Source of the DNA: Photobacterium sp. DA100
Lineage (GTDB): Bacteria; Pseudomonadota; Gammaproteobacteria; Enterobacterales; Vibrionaceae
Reading direction: 5' to 3'
DNA length: 64,000 bases
Assembly: GCF_029223585.1 (NCBI RefSeq)
Contig: NZ_CP119423.1
Span: 1,674,001 to 1,738,000 of the forward strand
Below, piece after piece: positions 1-9,858 of the stretch (position 1 is its first letter; each line of letters begins with the position of its first letter). A program made the translations under genes and the position numbers. Below the pieces are notes generated by a model, which ran no database searches, had not been told where the DNA came from, and saw only the letters and a program-made list of their open reading frames with translations.

Positions 1-1332
1 ATTAGAAAAAACCATGCTTATAGGGAATTTTTGTAACTCTGTTGAACTACTTATATTAAGATTGTCGCTTGCCGTGATGATAAAGTCTTGAGTAAAAACA
101 TCTTTGCTGAGGTATACCTTACTGATAGAACCAGATGAAATTGCGATAATTAAATCATCCAAATTAGAAAATAAAATAGTATCTTCAGCTTCTGGTAATA
201 TGTCAGATAGGTGATTTTGAGAAATAATAGAACGAGCTAAAATACCAACTTTCTTTGATGTGGTTTTTTTTACATCAACTATCACATAATTTGTATGATA
301 GTATGGGTTCGTGACTAAGCTGTCATTGAAAAATAGCTTTGATTTTTCAGTGTATTGATAAGGGCTGAAATCAATTTCGCCATCTTCCATTAATTTTGCA
401 TCACTTTTACCTAAAGGGTTAGGTATATATTTAAATGATAATGATGTGCGCTGCTCAATATATCGCAATATATCTACAACATAACCTCTAGGAGTGTTGG
501 TCGTCGAATCTAGATATATGGCAGGATAAACGTCATTTTCAATTGTATATCTGAGTGGCTTTCTCAACTCAAATTTTTCTTCGACTTTTCCAGAAAACTC
601 AGTGAACAAAAAAGATTTGTTCTCTGTCCATTTTAAATTTTTCTTGTTGTAATTCCTTATTATTTTGTTTATATCATTAAGGTGAGGTAAGTTCTTCTCA
701 GAGGTAATCAAATATCCTTCTTTGAATAACTCTTGCTGCAGGAAATCAATATTGCCATATGTATTACTGTCTAGTGTATGATGCACTAATGTAGCATAGG
801 TACTGACAATGCCAGTAACAAAGTTATCTTCCAATAATTTGATATTGTCATAATGGTCAATGACGGTTATAACATTATCGATATCTTTGCAGTAGAATTG
901 ACCTTTAAGGCAAGCATAACGACTTTCACCTTGTAAGTGATTCTTTTCTATTACAGCTATACGATCTCTGTATATTAGCTCTGATAAGTGAAAATTCCCT
1001 TTTAGGTTTCGGGGATCCTGAAGAGCAAAATCTACACGGCCCGATTCAAGCGCTTCGACGAGTTCATTTGTGTTGTTGTAGGGTACATAATTCAATTTGT
1101 AGCCTAGTTCGTGAGCAATTGTATTAATGATGTCAAAGTCTACGCCTATAGCTTTCCCTGAGTCTGAGTTTATGTATGGGGGGGAAAATGAATCAATAAA
1201 GCCAAACAGCCAAACTGCTTGGTTATCATGTCCCTGAGAGCTCTCGTTCTTGTATAGGTAGTTATTAGCGAGTGTTTTGTTGCATATAAAAAGGGAATTT
1301 AAAATAATTACTATGAATACTATTGTTTTCAT
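1..1332 (-). CDS. Periplasmic tandem solute-binding (SBP_bac_3) protein, N-terminal part, runs off window
   Basis: The open frame continues off the left edge, so 444 codons are visible. It starts with a hydrophobic signal peptide (MKTIVFIVIILNSLFICNKTLA). Two type-3 solute-binding modules follow, at about residues 36-235 and 250-440; each has the family pattern of a GxxVD-(I/F)-(D/L)-x-I stretch and an 'xGxxDF' patch (VEALESGRVDFAL; LMEDGEIDFSPY). Tandem modules of this kind are typical of the periplasmic sensor half of BvgS/EvgS-type hybrid kinases or of membrane GGDEF proteins, but the output domain lies outside the window. An in-frame ATG at 1371 is an alternative start; neither start has a strong ribosome binding site. 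Base composition is AT-rich compared with the chitinase genes. The SBP assignment is firm; the full architecture is unknown. Confidence 0.75.
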   Translation of the reverse strand, partial: MKTIVFIVIILNSLFICNKTLANNYLYKNESSQGHDNQAVWLFGFIDSFSPPYINSDSGKAIGVDFDIINTIAHELGYKLNYVPYNNTNELVEALESGRVDFALQDPRNLKGNFHLSELIYRDRIAVIEKNHLQGESRYACLKGQFYCKDIDNVITVIDHYDNIKLLEDNFVTGIVSTYATLVHHTLDSNTYGNIDFLQQELFKEGYLITSEKNLPHLNDINKIIRNYNKKNLKWTENKSFLFTEFSGKVEEKFELRKPLRYTIENDVYPAIYLDSTTNTPRGYVVDILRYIEQRTSLSFKYIPNPLGKSDAKLMEDGEIDFSPYQYTEKSKLFFNDSLVTNPYYHTNYVIVDVKKTTSKKVGILARSIISQNHLSDILPEAEDTILFSNLDDLIIAISSGSISKVYLSKDVFTQDFIITASDNLNISSSTELQKFPISMVFSN

Positions 1333-1814
1333 TATTAGGCTGACTGGCAAATGATGTAGCTGATTAATCATAACAGGGCGGGGGGGAATGCGTATAGTCA
1401 GATAATTCCTACATTCATATATACCTCTGGGGTATTTTGCTTCAGCTCATCAGTACTCCATCAAGTAGATCACCTTAAGCATAGCAATCGAGCCAAATAG
1501 TGCGTCTATTCTGCGGTATACCTGTGAATTTTTGTTAAAAGCTCAATTGCTTTTTATTGGGTTACATTAGCGACACTTTACATTTTTCCTTTTAGTTTGC
1601 GTCTTGTAATAAGTTGGCGGTTTTATAGTTTTTTCTCTTTGTTAGGGCTGTTTTTGTGACTTCAATTCAGCTTATCCCACCTTTTTTCCCCTTAATGTAG
1701 GAAAAATCTGAAAGGCACAGAGTGCTTTTTTAGTTGAAAATAAAAACATCTTCCCATAAGCCCATTTTGGTTTTTTAAAAAATAATTAGATATATAACAA
1801 AGGGTTATTTATAT
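1333..1814. other. Divergent intergenic region, no gene seen
   Basis: About 480 AT-rich bases separate the leftward sensor gene from the rightward chitinase, so both promoters should lie here. There are several T-rich tracts (around 1620-1700) and an A/T-rich stretch at 1735-1800 just before the chitinase start. I see no clear operator palindrome, no RNA gene and no convincing small reading frame. Confidence 0.4.
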
Positions 1815-4454
1815 ATGATGATAAGGAAAACACCTCTTAATCTGCTTGTTTGTGGACTGATTTCTGGTTCTGCGCTGGCCTCAGCACCTGGTGCGCCAGT
1901 CATTGGCTGGGGTGAGCACAAATATGCAATGGTTGAAGTGTCACAAACGGCAATTGCATATAACGAATTGGTTGGTGAGCGTAAAGAGGCGGTGGATGTC
2001 ACTGTCACTTGGGATGTGTGGTCTGGCGATCCTGCCACTTCCGCGCATGTCTATTTAGATGGCGAGGAAGTGTGGAGCGGTGCGGGTTCGGTAAAAGAAG
2101 CAACCTTCCAGATTAACAAGGGCGGCATTTACGAGATGTATGTCGAACTCTGCAACGATGATGGTTGTACACGGAGTACCGAGACCAAAGAAATTGTGGT
2201 TGCTGACACTGATGGCTCACACATGGAGCCGCTTGAAGCGAAATTTTATGAAAAGAACAAACCGTATGAGAACAAGTCGAACAGTGTCGTATCAACCTAC
2301 TACGTCGAATGGTCTGACTACGAACGTAGCTACCCGATTGATCGTGTTCCGCACACTAACTTGACTCACTTCATTTATGCTTTCATTCCTATTTGCGGCG
2401 GGGAAGGTATTAACGACAGCGTGAAGGAAATTCCTGGTAGTTTCGAAGCATTGCAGCGTGCCTGTAAGGGAACACCAGATTTCTCTGTGGCTGTTCATGA
2501 TGCATGGGCTGCACTTCAAATGCCTAAAGAAGGGGCCTCGGAGTGGAGCGATCCCTACAAAGGCAACTTTGCTCAGATGATGGCCATGAAGCAGGCTAAC
2601 CCTGATATTAAAATTGTCCCATCTATTGGTGGCTGGACACTGTCTGATCCGTTTTATTTCATGCATGATGAGGCCAAGCGTCGGACCTTTGTCGAGTCTG
2701 TACGAGAGTTTCTGCTAACTTGGAAGTTCTTCGACGGTGTGGATATTGATTGGGAATACCCTGGTGGCGGAGGTGCCCATCCTACCTTGGGATCGCCGCA
2801 AGACGGTGAGCTATACGTGACCTTGATGAGAGAGTTGCGTCAGATGATGGACGAGCTGGAAGCAGAGACGGGGAGAGAGTTCGAGCTTTCTTCTGCCGTC
2901 CATACCTCGTCGGTCAAACTGAGTGTGGTTGACTTCAAGGAAGCCCAGCAATACATGGATTATATCTATGTGATGAGTTATGACATGTATGGCGCATTTG
3001 ACTTGGAAAACCTTGGTCACCAATCGGGTATTTACCAGCCTGAACATGAAGTTCCGAATGATTTCAACCTGAACGAAGGTGTTCAGCATTTGATTAGAAC
3101 GGGTGTTGATCGCAACCGTATCATCGCCGGGGTGCCTAAGTACGGTCGAGGTTGGACTGGTGTACATAGCTTTACTAACGACAACCCGATGTCCGGGCGT
3201 GCGACGGGCGCGATCCAGGGAACTTGGGATCCCGGTGTTGTTGATTACCGCGATATCCGGGCCAATCGCAGCGGCGGCAGTTGGGAAGAGCGCTGGGATG
3301 AAGCAGCGAAAGCCTCTTACATGTGGAACCCTGATACAAAAGAGCTGATCACCTTTGACAACGAACGCGCGGTGATGGAGAAGGGCAAGTACGTCAGAGA
3401 AAATGGATTGGGTGGTTTGATGTCCTGGGAGATCGATGGCGATGACGGCGATATACTCAATGCAATGCATGAGTCTTTGGGGCATGGTGATGATAGCCAG
3501 CCACCTGCGGACAAGCCGCCTGTAGCCAATGCCGGTAAGGACCAGCAAGTCTATGGCCCTGTTGAAGTGACACTCGACGGTTCAGCCTCTTACGATCCTG
3601 AAGGTGAAGCCATCACTTACCAATGGACACAAGCTGGCGGCGAGCCAGTTGAAATCATGAATGCAGATCGCGCGAAAGCGACTATTTTTGTGCCTGCTGT
3701 TAATGAAGACATGAATTATACCTTTTCACTGACCGTTAAGGATCCGGGTGGCCTGACCGGTACGGATACAACCAGTGTGAAAAATTTAGCGGAAGAGCCA
3801 GAGAATTTGCCGCCCGAAGTCACGCTACCGGAAACGCTGTCGGTTGATTCTGATACAGAATTCTCTTTGAAGGCACAGGCAACGGATCCGGAAGGCGCGC
3901 CTTTGACCTATTCGTGGGAGTATCCTGCCAGCTTTACCTTGGTGGGCGGGCAGAACAGCAGCCGCTTGACCCTAATAGCCCCAAAAACTGAAGTGGATCT
4001 TACTGAAGTGATTACTGTTTTGGTTTCTGATGGCCAGCTTGATACCAGCGCGTCGACTCGAGTAACGGTGATCGGTAAGGATGAGACCCCAACCCCACCG
4101 CCAAGCTGTGAGGATAACTGGTCTGCAACTACAACCTACGTGAAAGGTGATGAGGTTGTTCACAACGGTAAGGTATGGGAAGCACAGTGGTGGACGGAAG
4201 GTGAAGAACCCGGAACAACTGGTGAATGGGGCGTATGGCGTTTGGTTACAGATGGTGAATGTGGTGGTGAAGAGCCTGGCCCAAGCCCAGAGCCGGGTGA
4301 TGTTGTTGAATGGGTTGCGGGTCAGACGATGGTAGAAAACGGTGATATTGTGAAATATCAAAACCAGTGCTTTGCAGCCCAAAATAATCCAGGCGTGTGG
4401 GAGACTCCTACAACATCAAGCTGGTTCTGGAAGCCAGTGAACTGTCCTGAATAA
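1815..4454 (+). CDS. Secreted GH18 chitinase with PKD and chitin-binding modules (ChiA type)
   Basis: An 879-residue extracellular endochitinase that hydrolyses beta-1,4-GlcNAc links. The order is: signal peptide (1-22), an N-terminal ChiA fibronectin-like domain (about 23-130), a GH18 barrel (about 155-560), two PKD-type domains (about 563-655 and 660-755; 'PPVANAGKDQQV...LDGSASYDPEG'), then two CBM5/12 chitin-binding modules (about 764-815 and 830-879). The GH18 signature DGVDIDWE spans residues 307-314, making Glu314 the proton donor. YYVEWSDYERSYPIDRVP and the MSYDMYG motif also fit ChiA. The start ATGATG follows a weak AAGGG site. A 12-bp hairpin closes the gene, and a GH19 chitinase follows in the same direction, giving a chitin-degradation pair. 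Confidence 0.95.
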   Translation: MMIRKTPLNLLVCGLISGSALASAPGAPVIGWGEHKYAMVEVSQTAIAYNELVGERKEAVDVTVTWDVWSGDPATSAHVYLDGEEVWSGAGSVKEATFQINKGGIYEMYVELCNDDGCTRSTETKEIVVADTDGSHMEPLEAKFYEKNKPYENKSNSVVSTYYVEWSDYERSYPIDRVPHTNLTHFIYAFIPICGGEGINDSVKEIPGSFEALQRACKGTPDFSVAVHDAWAALQMPKEGASEWSDPYKGNFAQMMAMKQANPDIKIVPSIGGWTLSDPFYFMHDEAKRRTFVESVREFLLTWKFFDGVDIDWEYPGGGGAHPTLGSPQDGELYVTLMRELRQMMDELEAETGREFELSSAVHTSSVKLSVVDFKEAQQYMDYIYVMSYDMYGAFDLENLGHQSGIYQPEHEVPNDFNLNEGVQHLIRTGVDRNRIIAGVPKYGRGWTGVHSFTNDNPMSGRATGAIQGTWDPGVVDYRDIRANRSGGSWEERWDEAAKASYMWNPDTKELITFDNERAVMEKGKYVRENGLGGLMSWEIDGDDGDILNAMHESLGHGDDSQPPADKPPVANAGKDQQVYGPVEVTLDGSASYDPEGEAITYQWTQAGGEPVEIMNADRAKATIFVPAVNEDMNYTFSLTVKDPGGLTGTDTTSVKNLAEEPENLPPEVTLPETLSVDSDTEFSLKAQATDPEGAPLTYSWEYPASFTLVGGQNSSRLTLIAPKTEVDLTEVITVLVSDGQLDTSASTRVTVIGKDETPTPPPSCEDNWSATTTYVKGDEVVHNGKVWEAQWWTEGEEPGTTGEWGVWRLVTDGECGGEEPGPSPEPGDVVEWVAGQTMVENGDIVKYQNQCFAAQNNPGVWETPTTSSWFWKPVNCPE

Positions 4455-4478
4455 AACACACTTGTTGGTTAAATAAGA

Positions 4479-4511
4479 AAATTAGGTCCTGGATATTCTA
4501 GGACCTAATTT
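4479..4511. terminator. Hairpin after GH18 chitinase
   Basis: A perfect 12-bp inverted repeat (AAATTAGGTCCT / AGGACCTAATTT) with a 9-base loop lies 25 bases after the chitinase stop. A-tract and T-tract arms let it act in either direction. It probably separates the two chitinase transcripts, although partial read-through is possible. Confidence 0.7.
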
Positions 4512-4567
4512 AACACGTCAGGTATTTGAATATTTAATATGGAAGTAATTAATACAAAGGTAAATTT

Positions 4568-7500
4568 ATGCGTAAGATAAATTTAATAACTGTTGCGATA
4601 GTCGGTGCTGCTTTTAGCGGGCAGCTATTTGCTGCGACTGCAATCCCTTTTGTACCGGGTGAAACGCAAGTAAGTAATGGCGACAAGGTTTCTTATAGTG
4701 GCGAATGCTTCATCGCTAAAAATAATCCAGGAGTTTGGGAAACCCCAAGTGCATCTTCATGGTTCTGGGATTTGACTGAATGTTCAGATGATGGTGAAAA
4801 CCCAGGAGAAAATCCTGGAGAGAACCCGGGAGAAAACCCAGGTAACGTTATTCCGTTTGTGCCGGGTCAAACTCAAGTGAATAACGGTGATATGGTTTCC
4901 TACAATGGTGAATGCTTTATTGCCAAAAATAGCCCGGGTGTGTGGGAGACGCCGAGCGCAGGTTCATGGTTCTGGGATATTACAGATTGCCCAGATGATC
5001 CCGGAGAGCCCGGCGAGCCAGAACTGTCAATTCTCTCTCCAACGGATGGTCAGCGACTAAATGTCAATGAAGCGACAGTTATCCAAGCCCATGTCGAAGG
5101 CGAGCTAGCAACCAAAGTTGAATTTTGGGCCAACAGCAATAAACTGGGCGAACAGCCAATTGATCACAGTGAGACGGTATACTCACAGGCTTGGACGCCA
5201 AATGAGCTGGGTGATGCCAAAGTTAATGTTTTTGTCTTTGATAAAGATAATCAGAAGGTAGTACAGCAATCCGTTACGGTTTCCGTTGAAGCTGATGAGG
5301 ATTATGCGGCACCTGAAGTGAGGTTCGTTGCTCCGGCTAATGGTTCAGAATTTGAAAAAGACGATACAGTTGCCATTTCAGTTCACGCAACGGACGCCGA
5401 CGATGATTTATCACGGGTTGTCGTGAAAGCCAACAATAAACAAATCTGCGAGTTCGATGCGACAAAAACACAGCAGTTCGACTGTAACTGGAATGCCTCG
5501 CAAGTGGGCAGCGTGACACTCGAATCTATCGCAACAGATGCGCAGAACCTCTCATCGAGAGCAAGTGTGCAAATAACGGTTACCGATGCAAGTGAACCGC
5601 CACCCGTGGAGCCACCTGGTGAGCTATGTGAAGACTTCAATGTTTATCCTGACTGGACGCGTGGTGATCATGCAACCGGTGGTGACATCATGGTTCACAA
5701 TAACATCGCTTATTCTGCGATTTACTGGACACAATCGGTTCCTGGCAGTGATGGTTCGTGGGAACATCACCTAAACTGTGATGGTACCGATCCCGGTACG
5801 GCTCCGCTTCTCTCATTACCGAACCCAATGGATCCTGTGAGGCTTGAGGTGAAGGGTTGGCCGAATACGTTCGTGGCAGCGAGTCCATCTTCAGCTGCAC
5901 CTGCAACATTGACCGTTAATACCATCAATAGCGAGGATCTGTCTGATTTCGGAAAACTAACCAGTGCGTTCGTCAGTATGATTGGGGCGGCTGAGCAGGC
6001 AGGTGCTTCATCAATCATTATCAGCAGTGATGTATTGGATAACATCGCCGCGGATAAAAGCGCATTGTTAGGTACCATTGCCGTTAAAGAAGCACTGATT
6101 GAAGCGGTTGATATTACAGGTAGCCGCATTGATATTGACGATATCAATGCGCTTAGTAACGATGCGAAAGGCTGGGCTCAAGCCCATAACCTAATTGTTT
6201 CTACGCTGGCTACAGAAGCGACTTTCGGTTGGTCCTTAACGATTGGCGATTTTGCCTATGAAACCCATTCGGGGCGCCAGTCGGTATGGGATGCTGCATC
6301 GAGTACCACCGCCGAACTTTTGTATAACTTCGAGCTCTATGACGCGCAAGCGGAGACGAAAGCGGATTTTGTTGTATTTACCAAGCCAAGCACCACGCCT
6401 GCTTTAACTAGCGAACAGTGGCACAATGCGCTGGAATATGTAAAACAAGTGACTGACTATGTTCAGACACCGGCGTTATTGGTGTCAATGCCGACAGATC
6501 AGGCGGCAACGTATTTTATGGGGGATAAAATTGGCGAGAGCCACATCCGTAAAGCGGCATATAGCAACGTATTCGCCATTATGTTTGACACGGATACTGC
6601 CGACTTAAGCGCCAAAATTGAGCGTTACCAAGCTGCTAAAGTGCCACTGTACTACAATGGCGACGATGTTCACGAAGGCCCGCTAACGCGTATCGAAGCC
6701 TTGAACCGTGAATTGGCCGATGCAGAATACGTGATGGACAATGAAGCTTTTCTTTACGAAACGCCTCAATCCGAATGGATCCCATCGACGGTCTACAAAT
6801 GGGCTGACTTTCTTGATGGCCTGAACGCCATGCACAACATCGGTGTTGCGGGCAACACATTCTGGCTTCTTGATGATACTGCTGATGATGAAACAAACAT
6901 TAAGTATGCAAAAGTCGCGATTGCCGCTTTCCTAGCGCAGAGTATGCAGGAGACTATTCGCTACAATGCTTGTGACGAAAACAACTGGTCTGAAACAAGG
7001 TGGGGAGCACCTACTGATTATCCAATGTCAGCCAGCTGTGGTCAGTTAGATCAGAAATACGCTGATTACGGGGTCAATCCCGTTACCGGCCGGGATCACG
7101 CATACTCTTGTCCTCGTGACAGCAAGATGGAAGTCAGTGCCTTGACCCATGCTAAATGGTATGGCGCGCCGGCGCCGGTGTTTGCCGCTCCGGATGCAGT
7201 GCTTGAAGAACGTGGGCTGCTCGTCAACGGCCATGCGGGTCGCTGGACAAACAATGGTCACTGTAACGAAGAACCGGAAGCTGTTGATACGTCCAAGCAG
7301 GTTTGGGAGCGTGACGAATGTAAAGTCTACGTAGGCCAAAAAGCAGGTAAGTTTATCTGGGATGGCAGCAGCCAAGAGAGTGTTGAAGGCTGTGGCTGGT
7401 GGGGACGTGGAGTTATCCAAACCACAGGCCGCCAAAACTTCGGTACGTTGAACCACTACATGGGGCGCTCACATGTTGACCCAGATACGATTGGTAAAAC

Positions 7501-7879
7501 CATCGACGGGGTAACCGTTGAAGCGCCACCAGCCAACCCGCTCTACGCAGAACTTGACTTCTGTTCGAACCCTGGGCTGATTTGTAGCTCCGAGGAGAAC
7601 AGGGAAATTAAGTGGATTGCAGGCTTGTTCTACTGGGTGACCTCAGTGCAGAGTTACCCTGACGAGAGTGGCAACTACCCAGGCTGGAATTACCACGCAG
7701 AGCTGAAAAAGTACGTTGAAGGTGGTATGACAGGTACCCAGTTTATCGATGACGTTTCTGGCATCGTTAACCGTGGCTGTCCAGACTTGACGTGTGATAC
7801 AGGCCCTGTTCACAACGTTGAAGAACGACGCGCTAACTTTAAGCTAGTGTTGGAAAAATTAGGCCTCAATCCACAATAA
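4568..7879 (+). CDS. Secreted multidomain GH19-family chitinase
   Basis: A 1103-residue secreted protein. After the signal peptide (1-22) come two near-duplicate CBM5/12 modules (about 23-77 and 95-147). They are joined by a linker with PGEN repeated four times, encoded by a short imperfect DNA repeat near 4794-4845. Two Ig-like domains follow (about 150-242 and 246-345), then a third CBM5/12 (about 352-408), a region I do not recognise (about 415-735) and a GH19-like catalytic domain at the C terminus. GH19 features are a glutamate in SMQETIRYN (Glu795) as candidate general acid, and GCGWWGRGVIQTTGRQNF, which matches the family's YYGRGxxQxTGxxNY segment. Ribosome binding site AAAGG precedes the ATG. 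Its terminator is the landing site of a group II intron. Confidence 0.88.
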   Translation: MRKINLITVAIVGAAFSGQLFAATAIPFVPGETQVSNGDKVSYSGECFIAKNNPGVWETPSASSWFWDLTECSDDGENPGENPGENPGENPGNVIPFVPGQTQVNNGDMVSYNGECFIAKNSPGVWETPSAGSWFWDITDCPDDPGEPGEPELSILSPTDGQRLNVNEATVIQAHVEGELATKVEFWANSNKLGEQPIDHSETVYSQAWTPNELGDAKVNVFVFDKDNQKVVQQSVTVSVEADEDYAAPEVRFVAPANGSEFEKDDTVAISVHATDADDDLSRVVVKANNKQICEFDATKTQQFDCNWNASQVGSVTLESIATDAQNLSSRASVQITVTDASEPPPVEPPGELCEDFNVYPDWTRGDHATGGDIMVHNNIAYSAIYWTQSVPGSDGSWEHHLNCDGTDPGTAPLLSLPNPMDPVRLEVKGWPNTFVAASPSSAAPATLTVNTINSEDLSDFGKLTSAFVSMIGAAEQAGASSIIISSDVLDNIAADKSALLGTIAVKEALIEAVDITGSRIDIDDINALSNDAKGWAQAHNLIVSTLATEATFGWSLTIGDFAYETHSGRQSVWDAASSTTAELLYNFELYDAQAETKADFVVFTKPSTTPALTSEQWHNALEYVKQVTDYVQTPALLVSMPTDQAATYFMGDKIGESHIRKAAYSNVFAIMFDTDTADLSAKIERYQAAKVPLYYNGDDVHEGPLTRIEALNRELADAEYVMDNEAFLYETPQSEWIPSTVYKWADFLDGLNAMHNIGVAGNTFWLLDDTADDETNIKYAKVAIAAFLAQSMQETIRYNACDENNWSETRWGAPTDYPMSASCGQLDQKYADYGVNPVTGRDHAYSCPRDSKMEVSALTHAKWYGAPAPVFAAPDAVLEERGLLVNGHAGRWTNNGHCNEEPEAVDTSKQVWERDECKVYVGQKAGKFIWDGSSQESVEGCGWWGRGVIQTTGRQNFGTLNHYMGRSHVDPDTIGKTIDGVTVEAPPANPLYAELDFCSNPGLICSSEENREIKWIAGLFYWVTSVQSYPDESGNYPGWNYHAELKKYVEGGMTGTQFIDDVSGIVNRGCPDLTCDTGPVHNVEERRANFKLVLEKLGLNPQ

Positions 7880-7906
7880 ACGGCGCGAGCAATAAACTTT
7901 TTTAAA

Positions 7907-7937
7907 AAAGCCAGTCAGCAAACCGCTGACTGGCTTT
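7907..7937 (+). terminator. Rho-independent terminator of GH19 chitinase gene
   Basis: A 13-bp perfect stem (AAAGCCAGTCAGC / GCTGACTGGCTTT) with a 5-base loop, followed by TTTATT. The group II intron begins 5 bases downstream, at 7942, which is how class C introns choose sites. Confidence 0.9.
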
Positions 7938-7941
7938 ATTG

Positions 7942-9830
7942 GTGCGCCGAGCATGGCGTTGTTCTAGGAGGTGAAAGTCCTCTACGGGCTCAGTCGAGCG
8001 AGAACCGTTAGCCTATGCAAGGGTGCCCACCGTGAGGTGGGATCTGAAGGAAGCAAACGGCAAAACTTGGTTGTGACGAACAGAAATCTGATAGTAGGCC
8101 AGTACAACTTGGGTAACCTAGCCATATATAGAATAGCCCAATGCCTCGACGGGAAGTGTGTACGGGTAAATCAGGCACAACCAAGGGAAAGAACAACGTC
8201 TTACCTCGGGAGATCTTATTAGCTGTCTCGGACGAGACTAGTGCAGCAGTGATGCTGCGTGACGGTTAATAAGAAGTCAGCAGAAGGCATAGTACCTTGG
8301 GGAAGTACAACCCAAGGGAAGGCCGGAACTGAATATATCAAGAAGCAGTCATTAGACACTCAATCATGTGGAGTCATAGCAAGATGAACAATATCTCTAC
8401 GTACCAATGGGCAACACCGCAAGTGACGCTCATGGCCACGAAGAATGACAAGCATGTTTGGCGTAGACAGGAGGACGAGTCTTGGTGACCTCCACTCAGT
8501 TGATGGAGCAGATCTGTTCATCAACGAATCTGAACCAAGCCCTGAGAAGAGTAAAGAAGAACAAGGGATGTGCTGGGGTTGATAAACTCGACATAGCAGC
8601 CACTATCTCGGTGCTTCGGCAGTCTTCCAATGGGCAAGCGCTCCGCCAGAGCCTTCTGGACGGTAGCTATCAACCCCAACCCGTCTTGGGTGTAGAAATC
8701 CCTAAACCTAGTGGGGGAGTGAGGCAGCTAGGTATCCCAACGGTACTTGATAGGATCGTCCAGCAGGCCATCACATCAGTCCTGACAGATATCTACGAAC
8801 CTAAGTTCTCCAACAGCAGTTACGGGTTCAGGCCCAACCGTAGTGCCCACCATGCTCTGGCGGCAGCAAGCCACTACATCAGGGAGGGGCGGGGTTATGT
8901 AGTCGATGTTGACCTAGCGAAATACTTCGATACTGTGAACCACGATAGGCTGATGCACAGGTTATCGAAAGATATCACAGATAAACGGGTACTGAAGCTG
9001 ATCAGGTCATACCTACAGGCAGGCATAATGCGAAACGGGTTAGTCGAGCAGAGGCAACGAGGGACACCACAGGGTGGCCCATTATCTCCGCTGCTATCAA
9101 ATATCGTATTAGATGAGTTGGATAAAGAGCTTGAACGAAGAGGGCATAAGTTCTGCCGATATGCAGACGACTGCCAAATCTACGTGCACAGTGAGGAAGC
9201 CGCAAATCGAGTAAAAGCCTCGATAACGGAGTTCTTGGAGCAGAAACTGAAACTCACGGTCAACCGGGAGAAGAGTGCAGCAACAAGAGTGACAGAGCGG
9301 ACTTACTTAGGCCATCGCTTCCAACGAGATGGAAGTATCCATATCTCGAAGACAGCACAAACTCACATGAAGAAGCGAGTGCGTCAAATAACGAAGCGGA
9401 ATCGAGGACGAGAGTTGAAGACAGTAATAGTCGAACTAACTCAATATCTAAGAGGTTGGCAACACTACTTCAAGCTCGCCATGCGGAAAAGCGCGATGCA
9501 GCGCTTGGATGAATGGATAAGACGGCGCTTACGGTGCTACCGACTCAAGCAGCGAAAACGCAGACACAGCATAGCGATATGGTTACGCCAAGAAGGCGTA
9601 AACGAGCGCAATGCTTGGAAGCTAGCGATGTCAGAGAAAGGATGGTGGCATCTGGCTTTATCGCCGCAGCTCAATCAGGCCATGCCAACGAAACGGTTCA
9701 AGGAGATGGGCATGTACTCATTGAGAGATGGGTATGAGTCACTGAAAATATATTCGGAACCGCCGTATGCGACCCACGCTTGTACGGTGGTGTGAGAGGA
9801 CGGAGGCCGCGAGGCCTCCTCCTACTCGAT
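7942..9830 (+). mobile_element. Group II intron, probably class C, complete
   Basis: The 5' end is GTGCG, matching the group II consensus GUGYG. It is followed by a domain I sequence (CTAGGAGGTGAAAGTCC) typical of bacterial introns. A reverse transcriptase is encoded in the domain IV position. Domain V lies at about 9756-9796 and overlaps the end of the reading frame. A domain VI hairpin follows (GGAGGCC-GCGA-GGCCTCC, 9802-9819), and the 3' end is CCTACTCGAT. Insertion directly behind an intrinsic terminator, and a maturase without an endonuclease domain, both indicate class C. The boundaries come from consensus ends, not from an empty-site comparison. All parts look intact, so the element may be active. 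Confidence 0.9.
8482..9795 (+). CDS. ltrA: Group II intron reverse transcriptase/maturase
   Basis: A 437-residue intron-encoded protein that splices its host RNA and copies it into DNA. RT blocks are clear: the fingers region (residues about 40-130), GYGFRP-like SSYGFRPNRSAHHAL, DVDLAKYFDTVNHD, GTPQGGPLSPLLSNI, and the catalytic YADD at residues 227-230. The maturase (X) domain follows (LRGWQHYFKLA...WIRRRLRCYRLKQ). No HNH endonuclease is present after it. The start is TTG or the adjacent GTG, with GGAGGA upstream. The stop codon falls inside domain V, as is common for this class. Confidence 0.95.
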   Translation: MVTSTQLMEQICSSTNLNQALRRVKKNKGCAGVDKLDIAATISVLRQSSNGQALRQSLLDGSYQPQPVLGVEIPKPSGGVRQLGIPTVLDRIVQQAITSVLTDIYEPKFSNSSYGFRPNRSAHHALAAASHYIREGRGYVVDVDLAKYFDTVNHDRLMHRLSKDITDKRVLKLIRSYLQAGIMRNGLVEQRQRGTPQGGPLSPLLSNIVLDELDKELERRGHKFCRYADDCQIYVHSEEAANRVKASITEFLEQKLKLTVNREKSAATRVTERTYLGHRFQRDGSIHISKTAQTHMKKRVRQITKRNRGRELKTVIVELTQYLRGWQHYFKLAMRKSAMQRLDEWIRRRLRCYRLKQRKRRHSIAIWLRQEGVNERNAWKLAMSEKGWWHLALSPQLNQAMPTKRFKEMGMYSLRDGYESLKIYSEPPYATHACTVV

Positions 9831-9858
9831 TTCTAGAGAAGGGTTGGTTTCTTTGCGG

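Noticed and set aside
2811..3548. A 245-codon minus-strand frame inside the GH18 chitinase gene
   Set aside because: It is fully antisense to a certain gene, with no domain and no ribosome binding site.
8008..8196. Short minus-strand reading frames in the first 500 bases of the intron
   Set aside because: This region is intron RNA domains I-III; structure, not protein coding, explains its conservation.
8482..9795. Retron or diversity-generating retroelement as the source of the reverse transcriptase
   Set aside because: The maturase domain, GTGCG 5' end, domain V and domain VI identify a group II intron; no template/variable repeat pair or msr/msd RNA is seen.
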